64,000 nucleotides of DNA, taken from NCBI RefSeq assembly GCF_000834055.1, contig NZ_JXSQ01000011.1:38474-102473 (forward strand), in the 5' to 3' direction. Below are positions 30,301-39,829 of the stretch, piece by piece (position 1 is the stretch's first letter; each line of letters opens with the position of its first letter). The position numbers and the translations under genes are program-made. This stretch comes from Leucobacter komagatae (GTDB lineage Bacteria; Actinomycetota; Actinomycetes; Actinomycetales; Microbacteriaceae). The notes below the pieces were generated by a model that had not been told where the DNA came from, ran no database searches, and saw only the letters and a list, made by a program, of their open reading frames with translations.

Positions 30301-30406
30301 GCTGCACGAGATTGACTCACCCGAGAAGCTTGGGCTGCTCACGCGGGCGCGGAAGCGGACCGCCGTGCCCGGAACGCGAACGAGTCGGCGCGAGGTGTGG
30401 GCGTAG
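27308..30406 (+). CDS. SF2 DEAD/DEAH helicase with C-terminal membrane segments
   Basis: A 1032-aa protein. RecA1 has Walker A APPGSGKT near residue 41 and a DECH box (VLDECHHL) near residue 221, then SAT-like LTATLP. A Gly-Ser repeat linker lies near residues 343-372. RecA2 has motif V/VI GTRGLLGEGWDCPAVN and QQLRGRTLRLDP near residues 630-665. Unusually, two hydrophobic segments follow (about 790-818 and 828-845), then a soluble domain of about 185 residues I do not recognise. ATG 27308 follows AGGGGAG and overlaps the priA stop by 8 bp. A role in defence, repair or RNA handling at the membrane is possible; none is shown. Confidence 0.8.
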   Translation: MGSAAGPLASWEFAGTFRRSQVTIFEALGAEPASPLHIVAPPGSGKTLVGLELARRNGARALALAPTTTIRSQWARSAAELAAGTWGGAATKKASDAPSPATPPEPLTPAVSEDPQALGDFTALTYQMLSVLETSNPFDELARTEWAAELVEAGRSTADAERWLAELASSNGAKYKQGLRRRAGRLRKDVVRADPAQLEAALHPNARALITRIADHGVTTLVLDECHHLLDHWAIVVHCLAARIRERGTEPLIIGLTATLPSEDDKTLYENYTGLLGDVDYELPTPAVVKEGNLAPYRDFAWFVTPTPDEMTFLRTQDRELERLVGETLAGPEGVEFLEHTLAGSGSGSGSGSGSGSGAGSGSGSGSGSPAGAGPAAPPRGGRELEQRIAESFKADFAFAEAAVRVLAELRPGHDIVRALGPDARARPSTEQRMRVLARFALERILPDPERGELWQRTRGVLADFGYHLTDRGVRRGRDPIDQILSTSRSKDAAVGEILRLELATDTGKDVRAVVLVDFAVHGHGTASRGDRAGALRCFDTVASDESLAELRPVLVTAKHLRIAARDADALLPRFAELLGREATVAETPNPDVVELEIAGTGPAAIVAAVSQLVADGSVRLLVGTRGLLGEGWDCPAVNTLIDLSVAATSAATQQLRGRTLRLDPAWPEKVAHNWTVACVLESDTKLDGSSDVARLARKHAQVWGIALDETGAVVRGLPHTLSTRQLAQLDALFAPGLPFTRAEHINRATERELPTRAETMQLWRVGEDYLGEEHAALAVADPAAAKRRPFVSSFTLAFVLVTFAFMLLFLAIELLVYAPRLRDLPPALVALILGGGLGAALWAQRDLLGELWRGAKQRALPANAYQGAALAIARVLNSRGFVRSLGRGNIAVVPQRASEHIVANYEVEVHGGSLEEQRLVLDNLEELLSPVRTPRFLLEVGAAPLGWRNPFTWLATRVASVFGFRSRFLQVPTMIGKRRADAQLFAREWMRQVGPCTLHEIDSPEKLGLLTRARKRTAVPGTRTSRREVWA
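28336..28415 (+). repeat. Gly-Ser-coding 6-bp repeat tract
   Basis: About thirteen near-identical hexamers of the type GGCTCC/GGCTCG coding (Gly-Ser)n. It forms an unstructured linker in the helicase, is in frame, and is prone to slippage and to assembly error. Confidence 0.85.
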
Positions 30407-30417
30407 GGCGGATCCGG

Positions 30418-30507
30418 CGGGCGGGCTTCGCCCACCGGGCGGGCTTCGCCCACCGGGCGAGCCTCACCCACCGGGCGAGCCTCACCCACCGGGCGAGCCT
30501 CGCCCGC
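30418..30507 (+). repeat. Five 18-bp tandem repeats able to form hairpins
   Basis: Perfect 18-bp spacing at 30418, 30436, 30454, 30472 and 30490. The units are CGGGCGGGCTTCGCCCAC (twice), CGGGCGAGCCTCACCCAC (twice) and one CGCCCGC-ending variant. Each unit can fold on itself (GGGC..GCCC). It begins 12 bp after the helicase stop. No reading frame of interest. Confidence 0.85.
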
Positions 30508-30517
30508 CAAAGCATAC

Positions 30518-30575
30518 GGTTTCTGCAAAAGCACCCGGTTTCTGCGCGTAGAAAGCATATGCTTTTGCAGAAACC
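30518..30575. repeat. Large perfect inverted repeat between convergent genes
   Basis: Perfect 16-bp arms GGTTTCTGCAAAAGCA (30518-30533) and TGCTTTTGCAGAAACC (30560-30575). GGTTTCTGC is repeated inside (30537-30545), and an inner TTTCT/AGAAA pair is present. The helicase gene ends upstream and the orphan trpB ends just downstream on the other strand, so it may terminate both. It could also be a member of a dispersed palindromic family. Confidence 0.7.
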
Positions 30576-30602
30576 TAGTGCATTCGCCAGGAGCCGCGGC
30601 GG

Positions 30603-31813
<1,211 letters not shown>

Positions 31814-31863
31814 GAGAGTCCTTAGTGTCAGTGATTGGGTGCCGCTTCGCGCCGCTCGGAGAC

Positions 31864-31893
31864 AAAAAAAACACCGCCTCCGGGAGGCGGTGT
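31864..31893 (-). terminator. trp attenuator terminator
   Basis: On the minus strand, stem ACACCGCCTC / GGAGGCGGTGT-type pairing (31871-31893) followed by a run of eight T (31871-31864). Its 5' arm (31886-31891) can alternatively pair with GGCGGT at 31927-31922, giving an antiterminator. It sits between trpL and the orphan trpB. Confidence 0.9.
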
Positions 31894-31927
31894 CGAGGTG
31901 CATGCAGATGCGTGAAGAGTGACCGCC

Positions 31928-31960
31928 CTAGGCGGCCCACCACTGAATCACGATATGCAT
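31928..31960 (-). CDS. trpL: trp leader peptide TrpL (MHIVIQWWAA)
   Basis: Ten-codon leader peptide with two adjacent Trp codons directly before Ala-Ala-stop. The sequence after the Trp codons (31936-31931) can pair with 31927-31922 as the 1:2 pause hairpin. When ribosomes stall at the Trp codons, 31927-31922 is freed to pair with the terminator arm. This is classical attenuation. A -10 TACACT 6 nt before the ATG suggests a leaderless transcript start. Confidence 0.85.
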   Translation of the reverse strand: MHIVIQWWAA

Positions 31961-31966
31961 GCGCCG

Positions 31967-31972
31967 AGTGTA
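31967..31972 (-). promoter_or_regulatory. -10 element for trpL
   Basis: Minus-strand TACACT, 6 nt before the trpL ATG. No convincing -35 box. Confidence 0.5.
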
Positions 31973-32025
31973 TCACCAGCGAAGCCAGTGTGTATTCGAT
32001 GCTTCTTCGGCGCGTGGTGGATCGG

Positions 32026-32031
32026 TACCAT
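32026..32031 (+). promoter_or_regulatory. -10 element, leaderless start at 32038
   Basis: TACCAT, 6 nt before the ATG of the SWIM-domain gene. Divergent from the trpL promoter 54 bp away. Confidence 0.45.
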
Positions 32032-32037
32032 CGACGT

Positions 32038-33480
32038 ATGACGGGAACGCAGCACGCCGCACGCACCTTCACCGCGGCGACCCGCTCGACGGGGCTCACG
32101 GCCCAAGCAGCATCGCCGGCCCAGGCGGGAACGCCGGCACACGCACCATTGCCGGCACCCGGGGGATCCGCCCACATCTCCCTCGCGCTCGCCCCGGCGC
32201 TCACGCCAGCGGGCATCGACGCCACCCCGAGTTTCTTCTCCGGCTTTGCGACGCAGCCGCTCGTGCTCGCGCGCGGCCTCCTCGCGCTCGGCGACATCAC
32301 GGCGACGCGCTACTTCCAGTACGTCCCAACGACGATGCGTGACCCCGTCCTCACCGCGAACGGCGACCGGTTACGGGCCGAAACCTTCTCGGCGTGCAAC
32401 GGCGTCTACGCCAGGCTCGACCTGCTCGCCGCTGGCTTCGACGGCGGCGATATCGCGCTCGGCACCACCAACGTTGACCTCGGGCCCGAGTCGCGTGAGG
32501 TGCTCACAGCAGTCCGCCGCGCGGAGCTCCTGCACGTTGACGTCGGGGGAGACGGCCTCACACTTGCGACGCCCGTAGCCCACAGCGTCGAGCGCCCGGT
32601 GAACATGCCCGACCGCTGGGTGCGCGCGCTCGGCAACATCGCCGAGATCCACCGCCGTCTCGTGCCGCGGATCACCCTCGACGCCGCTCAGGCGCGCGCG
32701 TTTCTCACCGCGGTCCCTGCGGCGACCGCAACCGGCCGCACCGTCTGGCTCGTGCCGTCCCGCGAGGGGGTGCGGATCGGCTCCCGCCCGGCACCTGCAG
32801 CGGTGAGCGTCGCGGGGCTGCATCGGCTCAGCGCCGCGAAGCGCCTCCTCACGCACGTCACCGGGCTCACCGTGTACGGGCCGGAGCCCGGCACACCCGA
32901 GACCGGGGCGTCGGCGGTCGTGATCGAGCTGCCGAGCGCCAGGCTCACCCTCGGCCTCACGGCAGAACCGTGGCGGGGTCACTCGGGCGAGGGCGCGCTG
33001 CTCGCGGCGCTCGCGGCCGACGAGGTGCTCGCCGACGCCGAGCTCGTCTCCGCGCTGCTCGGCTTCGAGCCGGTGCTCGACGTCGCGCGGCTCGGGCGCG
33101 ACACGGGCCTGAGCGAGCAGCGCGTGCGCGGTGCGATTGCGGTGCTCGCGGCGAGCGGCCGCGTCGGCTGGGATCTTGCGGATGCCGCGCACTTCCACCG
33201 CGAGCTCCCCGACGACCCTGGGCGTGTCGACCGCGACCAGCCGAGGCTCGTCGCTGCACGCGCGCTCGCTGCGGCCGGCCGCGTGGAAGCCGCTCGCACG
33301 GACAAGGCACCGGGCCGTTCCTGGGTGGTTCGCGGCGCAGAGACCGGCCAGGATTCGGTCGTGCGCGAGGTCGAAGGTGAGTTGCGCTGCGGGTGCACGT
33401 GGGGTCTCACGCACGGGAGCGGGCGCGGCCCGTGCAAACACATTCTCGCCGTACGCATCGTCACGAAGGAGCTCGCGTGA
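32038..33480 (+). CDS. SWIM zinc-finger family protein
   Basis: A 480-aa protein. The C-terminal SWIM finger follows the CxC-x(n)-CxH pattern in RCGCTWGLTHGSGRGPCKH near residues 450-468; such fingers bind zinc and usually nucleic acid or protein. The rest is predicted soluble and has no recognised enzyme motif. The frame is open further upstream, but ATG 32038 is supported by the -10 just before it, and the upstream part would run through the trpL region. The stop overlaps the next start (GTGA), so it is translationally coupled to the DUF6493-like gene; the two probably act together. Confidence 0.8.
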   Translation: MTGTQHAARTFTAATRSTGLTAQAASPAQAGTPAHAPLPAPGGSAHISLALAPALTPAGIDATPSFFSGFATQPLVLARGLLALGDITATRYFQYVPTTMRDPVLTANGDRLRAETFSACNGVYARLDLLAAGFDGGDIALGTTNVDLGPESREVLTAVRRAELLHVDVGGDGLTLATPVAHSVERPVNMPDRWVRALGNIAEIHRRLVPRITLDAAQARAFLTAVPAATATGRTVWLVPSREGVRIGSRPAPAAVSVAGLHRLSAAKRLLTHVTGLTVYGPEPGTPETGASAVVIELPSARLTLGLTAEPWRGHSGEGALLAALAADEVLADAELVSALLGFEPVLDVARLGRDTGLSEQRVRGAIAVLAASGRVGWDLADAAHFHRELPDDPGRVDRDQPRLVAARALAAAGRVEAARTDKAPGRSWVVRGAETGQDSVVREVEGELRCGCTWGLTHGSGRGPCKHILAVRIVTKELA

Positions 33481-36400
33481 GCGCATCACCCGCACTCGAA
33501 CAGGCCGTCGCCGTGTTTACCGAGCTCGGGTGGCCGGGAGCGGACCCCGCTACCGCGCTCAGCCTGCCGCTCGGCAGTCCGGAGCAGCAGCGCACCGCGG
33601 TCGCGGGCCTGAGCCGCGGCGAGTGGGGCGCGTTCGAGACGGTCGATCCCTCGACATTCGGCTGGCGCAGTTGGCTCGGCGACGGCATCGACGCGGGCCT
33701 GCTTGCGCTGTTCGCGATCCGCTGCGGGGTGACGGCGAAGCGGGCGGTCGCGATCCTCCCCGGTTCCGGCCGGCTCACCGACGAGCTCGTCACCGCGGTG
33801 GTTGCGGATCGCGGGCCCGAGTACGCCGCAGCGTTCGTCGCGAACGCCGAGCGCGGCGGCGGCAGGCTGTGGATCGACGCGAGCTCGCGCTTCGCTGGGG
33901 TGACTGTGCGCCTCGTGCACGACTTCGCGCTGCCCGTGCCGGACTCGCTCGACTACCTCCGCGACTGGGCCGTGTACGCGTTCGGTGCCCCGGCGAACGA
34001 GGGCTGGTTGCAGCCGCGCGGGCGCGGAGGCATCTCGCCCGAGGTGCTCGCGCCGCGCTTCGCCGAGCACGCGCGGGTCGCCGTCGCGAGCGGCCTGAGT
34101 GTCACGGGGCCGTTCGGCGGGCTCCTGCCTGCGGCTCTCGAGCGGGGGTGGATCAGCGAGCCCGAAGCGCTCGCACTCGCAATAGCCGGTCTCGACGCAG
34201 CGCAGCGGCCCGGCGACCGGAAGGTGTGGGCCGAGTTCCTCACCGGCCCGCTCGCGCTCACGAGCGAGGCGAATCGCAGCGAACTCCTCGACCGCGCGGA
34301 CGCGCTGGTGTCGGCGATCGCCACGGGCGACGCGGCGCTCATCGAAGCCTTCGGCCCGGCCCTCATCTCCGCGGGCGATGAGCACACGCTCGGCGAGGTG
34401 CTGCAGCTTGGGCTCTCGGCCCGCACGAAGAAGGCGCGCCGTGCGCTGCTGCTCGCCGCCGCCGAGAGACCCCGCCCGAACGCGGCAGCTGCGGCGAGCG
34501 CCGCCGAACTCATTGCTCCGATCGCCGCTGGCAACGATGCGCCACTCGCCCGGGCGGCCGCGCGCGTGCTCGAGGCGTGGGGGATCGCCGGGCCCGCCGC
34601 TGGGTCGGCCGCTGAGTCGGCTGCTGGCAATGCAGCGCAGGCGGCCGTCGGCCCGGGCAGCGAGGCCGGTGGCACTGGCGACAGTGTCGGCAGCGGTGGA
34701 TCGCCGGCCGCAATACTCCGCGGGCGCTGGGAGGCGACGCCTGAGCTCTGGAGCGTGCCGAGGTTCACCCTCGGGAACACTGGGTTCGACGCCGCAGCCG
34801 GGCTTGACGCGGCGGCGGGACTCGCCCCGGTATCAGGCCAGGACGACACAGCGCGCGGCGACACAGGGCGCGGCGACACAGAACACAGCGAAGCGAGTCT
34901 CGAGTCGCTGGCCGCGGCGCTCACCGAGGCGGCAGCCGAGCTCACGGGAAGGCCCGAGGGTGGCCCGTTGACCCAGCGGCCGAGCGGCTGCTCGCGCTCG
35001 CGAACCTCGTCGCGCACCGAGACATCGCCGCGGCCCGCACCGCGCTGCGCGGCGTGAAGCCCCGCTGGGTGCCAGGCCTCCGCGGCGTGGCCGAGTGGGT
35101 CGGCGGCGACACGCCCCTCACGCTCGACCGGCCGGCACGCGAAGACTTCCCCGGATCGAGCCCCACCGTGTACGGCCCCGTGCCCGCGCGCGACGCGGCA
35201 GTGTTGCAGCGCCTCGGCGAAGTGCCCGTGCTGCTGTCGACCCCTACGTGGGAAGACATGCGCATCGATCCAGCGGACCTGCTCGACCGCCTCGCCCGGT
35301 ATAGCGCGGGTGGCTTCGCCGCGAGCGAGGCCGACCTGTTCCTTGCACTGCTCCGCACCGACCTCACGCGCGTCACCGGCGAGCATCTCGCCGCGTTCGC
35401 TGAGCTGCTGGTGCCGGTGCTCACGCAGGCTGGGACAGCGATGCCAACTCCAGCGGGCCCAGCGATCGCCCGCTACGTTGCCGACCCACTCGTGCCACCC
35501 GCCCGTGTCCTCGACCGCACTCGGCACTGGTGGGCGCCTACCCCGTTGAAGCTTCCCGAGTCACTCACCGAGTTCCCGCCAAGGCTCAAGCTCGACACCC
35601 CCTACAGCGGCCTCGAACTCGGGGCGCTCGCAGCAGGCGGTGTCGCCGGCGGCGCTGAGGGTGGCTCCGACGCCGGAGCCGAGTTGGCCCTCGAGATCGC
35701 CCACTCCGACGACGCGGGGCTCGGCCTGCAGCTGCGCCAGCTCGCGCGCTCAGCCACACCGCTGAGCCCCGGACTCGCCATGAACCTCATCGGGGCGCAG
35801 CGCGGCTTCCACGAGCGCGCCGTGCACGACGGTGCCCTCGCGATCACTGAGGCGTGGGAGCGCGGCATCCTCCTCCCTGGGGTCGCAGACACCAGGCTGC
35901 TCGACTGGCGTGAGACGCCCGGAAAGCTCGCAGCCCTCGCCGCCGCGTGCGTCGCCCTCGCCGAGGACGGCATGCTCGCTGTCGTGTGGCCGCTCCTCGA
36001 CGACCTCGTCCGCGTCTCCCTTGCATCGACCCGTCGCCTCGCCGGCACCGCGGAACTCGTCGAAGCGATCGGGGAACTCCTCCCCGCAGTCACGGACGCG
36101 GTCGGTCGGGGCGTCGCACCGGGATCCGCCCGCGCGCTCCCAGGAACGCGGGCGCTCGCCGCAGCCGGTGGATCTTCCCGTGCGGTGCAGCTGGCGCGCG
36201 CCGTCGTGGGCGCACTCCCGGACGAGGCCGCAGCTAGAGCGGCCGAAGGGGCAACCGCCGGAGGGGCAACCTCCGGAGAGGCAGCCGCCGAGGCCGCACC
36301 GGGGGCAGCGGCACCGGGGGCACCGCCGCAGGCGGAAGCGGCAACGGCCGCCCTGCCAGGCGCCGCACTGCCGGACGCCGCGCTTCTCGACATGGTGCTG

Positions 36401-37240
36401 CCCGACGCCGAGTTCGCCCACTTCTGGCCCGACGGCCGCGGCACCGCGCCAGCGGTCGATGACGGCGCGACCGTGCGGGCATCCTGGCACGACCCGAAGG
36501 CGTCAACGCGTCTACTCGAGATCGAGCTCGAGTTCGCCCCCGAGCGGCTCGCAGACCCCGCGGCCGGGCCGCGGCGGTTCCGCACCCGCACGTCGTGGTT
36601 CTACGACCTTGAGCGCGAGGGGCAGTGCGGCATGTCGGAGATCCACACCGCGGATGACGCGGCTGATCCGGTTGCCGACGCGTGGCTGCGGTGGGACGTC
36701 GAGGCTGGCGGCGTGCGCGTCGCCGAGCACCGCAACTGGCGTGACGCGAAGAACGGTCCGCTCCGCCACGACGGCCAGGTGCCGCCGCTCACGGTTGGCA
36801 TGCTCGCGGTGCTCATCGGCAGCCTGAACCACGACAACGCGCACGGCTACACCCTCCTCGCGGCGGTGCGCAACGACCTGTTCGGGGCGGCGGGGGTGCG
36901 GCTCGCCGTCGCGCGACTCCTCGAGAGCACCGACTATTCGCCGGTGAAGCTCGCCGGCATCATCGAGGCGGAGCCCGACGCGATCGCGACCCTGTGGCCA
37001 GCGCTCGTCGAATCGATCCGCGTCGCAACGAGCGCGAGTGCACCACCCCGCTGGCTGAATCGTGTGCTCGACGCCGCCCTGCTCAGGGCCCAGGTGCTCA
37101 GGGCAGCCGCCGAGCGCGGGCTCATCCCCGCCGATGCTGCCGCGTGGCCGGGTCTCGCCGATCTCGCGGGGCGCAAGGGCAGCCAGGCGGCGCTTCGGAA
37201 GGCCCGCGAGCTGCGGGTCGCGCTCGGGGTGCGAGAATAG
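33477..37240 (+). pseudogene. DUF6493-like large protein, frameshifted
   Basis: Two consecutive frames, 33477 to about 34967 and about 34967 to 37240, form what looks like one protein of about 1254 aa. The first frame loses sense after ELTGRPEGGP. Adding one G near 34967 joins it to PVDPAAERLLALANLV and on to LRGVKPRWVPGL. The product is soluble, helical, Ala/Leu-rich and repeat-like (HEAT-like appearance), with low-complexity Gly/Ala linkers near 34590-34710 and 36230-36360. It resembles DUF6493-family proteins that neighbour SWIM proteins in actinobacteria; function unknown. GTG 33477 follows AAGGAG and overlaps the SWIM stop. The break may be an assembly indel. The GTG at 35054 could start the second half alone. 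Confidence 0.65.
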
Positions 37241-37244
37241 ACGG

Positions 37245-38171
37245 ATGCGTATCGTCTTTGCCGGAACCCCCGAGTTCGCCGTCCCGAGCCTCAACGCCCT
37301 CGCGGCCGCTGGCCACGACATCGTCGGCGTCATCACCCGCGAGGACGCCCCGCTCGGGCGCAAGCGCGTGCTCACGCCGTCGCCCGTCGCGGTCGCGGCC
37401 GAAGCGCTCGGCATCGACACGCTTAAGGCGAACCGTCTCGGCGAGGACGCGACGGCATGGGTCGCCGAGCGCGCGCCCGAGCTTGGCGTCATCGTCGCCT
37501 ACGGCGGCCTACTCCGCGAGCCGTTCCTCTCGCTGCCGGGGCACGGGTGGATCAACCTGCACTTCTCCGACCTCCCGCGCTGGCGTGGCGCCGCCCCCGT
37601 GCAGCGTGCACTCATGGCTGGCGAGCAGGAGCTTGGCGTCACCGTGTTCCGCCTCGTCGAGGCCCTCGACGCCGGCGACGTGCTCACCCGCGACTCCACA
37701 ACCTTCGCGCAGGGCACGTCGGCTGGCCAGGCGCTCACCGAGCTCGCGAGCACGGGAACAGGGGCGCTGCTCGCCGCGGTCGAGACGCTCGCGGCCGACA
37801 GTGAAGCGGGGGAGCCGCAGGTCGGCGAGGACACCTACGCGCACAAGCTCACACGCGAGGACGGGCTCATCTCGTTTGGCTCCGGCACGACCGCCGACGC
37901 CGCGCTCGCGCACTGGGCGGGCGTCACCCCGGAGCCCGGCGCGTACGCGCTGCTCGGCGACCAGCCGGTGAAGCTCACGGAGCTGCGCCAGTTCGCGGGT
38001 GAGGTCCCTGAGGATCTCGCCGCGGGCGAGGCCAGGCTCGTCGGGAAGGTCGCCCTGCTCGGCTGCTCCGACGGTGCCCTCGAACTTTCACGGGTGCAGC
38101 CAGCTGGCAAACCCGCAATGGATGCAAACGCCTGGCTTCGCGGCCGCGGCGGAAAGGCGGAGCTCGCATGA
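37245..38171 (+). CDS. fmt: Methionyl-tRNA formyltransferase Fmt
   Basis: Formylates initiator Met-tRNA using 10-formyl-THF. The 308-aa protein begins MRIVFAGTPEFAVPSL and has GVIVAYGGLL and the catalytic block INLHFSDLPRWRGAAPVQRAL near residue 105 (usually HxSLLP; here HFSDLP). The C-terminal tRNA-binding OB domain is complete. The start lies 4 bp after the preceding stop. The stop overlaps rsmB (ATGA). A def gene, often adjacent, is not in the window. Confidence 0.95.
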   Translation: MRIVFAGTPEFAVPSLNALAAAGHDIVGVITREDAPLGRKRVLTPSPVAVAAEALGIDTLKANRLGEDATAWVAERAPELGVIVAYGGLLREPFLSLPGHGWINLHFSDLPRWRGAAPVQRALMAGEQELGVTVFRLVEALDAGDVLTRDSTTFAQGTSAGQALTELASTGTGALLAAVETLAADSEAGEPQVGEDTYAHKLTREDGLISFGSGTTADAALAHWAGVTPEPGAYALLGDQPVKLTELRQFAGEVPEDLAAGEARLVGKVALLGCSDGALELSRVQPAGKPAMDANAWLRGRGGKAELA

Positions 38172-39829
38172 GCCCACAGAACAGCGGCGACCGGGGAACC
38201 GGCGGATCGCGCGGCGGCAACCAGGGCGGCAACCACGGCGGCGGCAATCGCGGCGGCGGATCGCGCGACGGTCAGCAGCGCGGCCAGGGTCGCGGCGGGC
38301 AGGGTCGCGGCGGGCAGGGTGGCGGCGGTCAGCGCGGCGGCCAGTCCCGTGGCAACGGGCATGCTCGTGGGCAGCGCGACCGCGCCCCACGCCCGCGCAT
38401 TTCGGGCGCGCGCATCGTCGCTTACGACGTGCTGCGCGACGTGGTGGATCGCGACGCCTACGCGAACCTCGCCCTCGCCTCACGGATCCGCACCGCGCGC
38501 CTTGACTCCCGGGACGCTGGCCTCGCGACCGAGCTCGCTGCCGGTACGCTCCGTGGCCTCGGCCGGATCGACCGGATCATCGAGCTCGCCGCTGGCCGCC
38601 AGGCAGCGGAGATCGACCCCGTCGCGCTGAACGTACTGCGGCTCGGTGCGCACCAGCTGCTCTCGATGCGCACCGCGGCCCACGCCGCCGTGCACGAGAG
38701 CGTTGAGCTGCAGCGACGCGTCGGCAACGAGCGAGCCGCTGGTTTCGTGAACGGCGTGCTGCGCGAGATTGGTCGCGCGACGCCAGAGGAGTGGGACGAG
38801 CGCATCGTCGCCGAAGCGAAGACGCCAGACGACGCCCTCGCCGCGCGAGCCTCGCACCCTGCATGGGTGCTGCGCGCGCTGCGCGACGCCCTCCGCGCAG
38901 AGGGCCGCGAGGCCGAGATCGAGGCGCTGCTCGACACGAACAACGCCTCACCGCGGGTGAACCTTGCCCTGCTCGAGGGGGCAGGCATCACGAGCCAGGA
39001 GCTTGCCGCGGTCGAACCCGACCTGTTTGATGCCGTATGCGTTTCGGCGATCGGCCTTGAGCTGCTCGGCGGTGATCCCGCCCGCGCGATGGCCACGGCG
39101 GAGGAGCAGGCGAGTGTGCCCGCGGGGCTGCTGCGCGTGCAGGATCAGGGCTCGCAGCTCGCGGCCCTCGCCCTCGTGCGGGCGACGCCCGTCGCCGAGG
39201 GGGAGCGCTGGCTCGACCTGTGCGCTGGCCCCGGTGGGAAGACCGCTATTCTCGGGGCCGAGGCGCTCGTTGAGGGTGCGACAGTGCGAGCGAACGAGGT
39301 GTCGGAGCACCGCGCTGACCTCGTGCGCGATTCGGTGAGCGGCGTCGACGCGCTGCCAGGTGAGGCGATCGAAGTCGTCTCCCATGACGGCCGCGAGGAA
39401 GAAGCGTTCGGGTGCGGCCCCGGCGGGCACGAACTCTACGACCGCATCCTCGTTGACGCACCGTGCTCGGGCCTCGGCGCGCTCCGCCGCAGGCCGGAGG
39501 CTCGCTGGCGCAAGCAGCCGGGCGACCTGCCAGAGCTCACCGCGCTGCAGGCGGAGCTGCTCGACGCAGCCGCCGCGCACCTCAAGCCGGGCGGGGTGCT
39601 CGCATACGTGACCTGCTCGCCGCACCTCGCGGAGACCCGGGTCGGTGTGGATCGCGCCCTGAAGCGCCACCCCGAGCTGCGCGAGCTCGACGCGAAGGCC
39701 GCAGTGCGTGCGGCTGCCCGCGAGGACGAGCAGCCGGAACTCGCCGGCGAGCAGCTCAGCGCCCAGCTCTGGCCGCACAGGCACGGCACCGACGCGATGT
39801 TCGTGTCGCTGCTCACCCGGGAAAGCTAA
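38168..39829 (+). CDS. rsmB: 16S rRNA m5C967 methyltransferase RsmB with RGG-rich tail
   Basis: A 553-aa protein. The first 75 residues are an Arg/Gly/Gln-rich tail with repeated RGGQG/GGNQGG units (15-bp DNA repeats, about 38275-38345), which is not part of usual RsmB. Then comes a NusB-like RNA-binding domain (residues about 78-220). The SAM-dependent methyltransferase has motif I LDLCAGPGGKT and the two catalytic Cys in DAPCSGLGALRRRPE and VTCSPHLAETR. Coupled to fmt by ATGA. Its stop overlaps the stop of the convergent EamA gene. Confidence 0.94.
   Translation: MSPQNSGDRGTGGSRGGNQGGNHGGGNRGGGSRDGQQRGQGRGGQGRGGQGGGGQRGGQSRGNGHARGQRDRAPRPRISGARIVAYDVLRDVVDRDAYANLALASRIRTARLDSRDAGLATELAAGTLRGLGRIDRIIELAAGRQAAEIDPVALNVLRLGAHQLLSMRTAAHAAVHESVELQRRVGNERAAGFVNGVLREIGRATPEEWDERIVAEAKTPDDALAARASHPAWVLRALRDALRAEGREAEIEALLDTNNASPRVNLALLEGAGITSQELAAVEPDLFDAVCVSAIGLELLGGDPARAMATAEEQASVPAGLLRVQDQGSQLAALALVRATPVAEGERWLDLCAGPGGKTAILGAEALVEGATVRANEVSEHRADLVRDSVSGVDALPGEAIEVVSHDGREEEAFGCGPGGHELYDRILVDAPCSGLGALRRRPEARWRKQPGDLPELTALQAELLDAAAAHLKPGGVLAYVTCSPHLAETRVGVDRALKRHPELRELDAKAAVRAAAREDEQPELAGEQLSAQLWPHRHGTDAMFVSLLTRES

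Noticed and set aside
30418..30507. CRISPR array
   Set aside because: The 18-bp units are adjacent with no unique spacers, and no cas genes are present.
31825..32037. N-terminal extension of the SWIM protein through the trpL region
   Set aside because: The extension would read through the attenuator on the opposite strand, is Arg/Cys-rich without conservation, and ATG 32038 has a -10 element at leaderless spacing.
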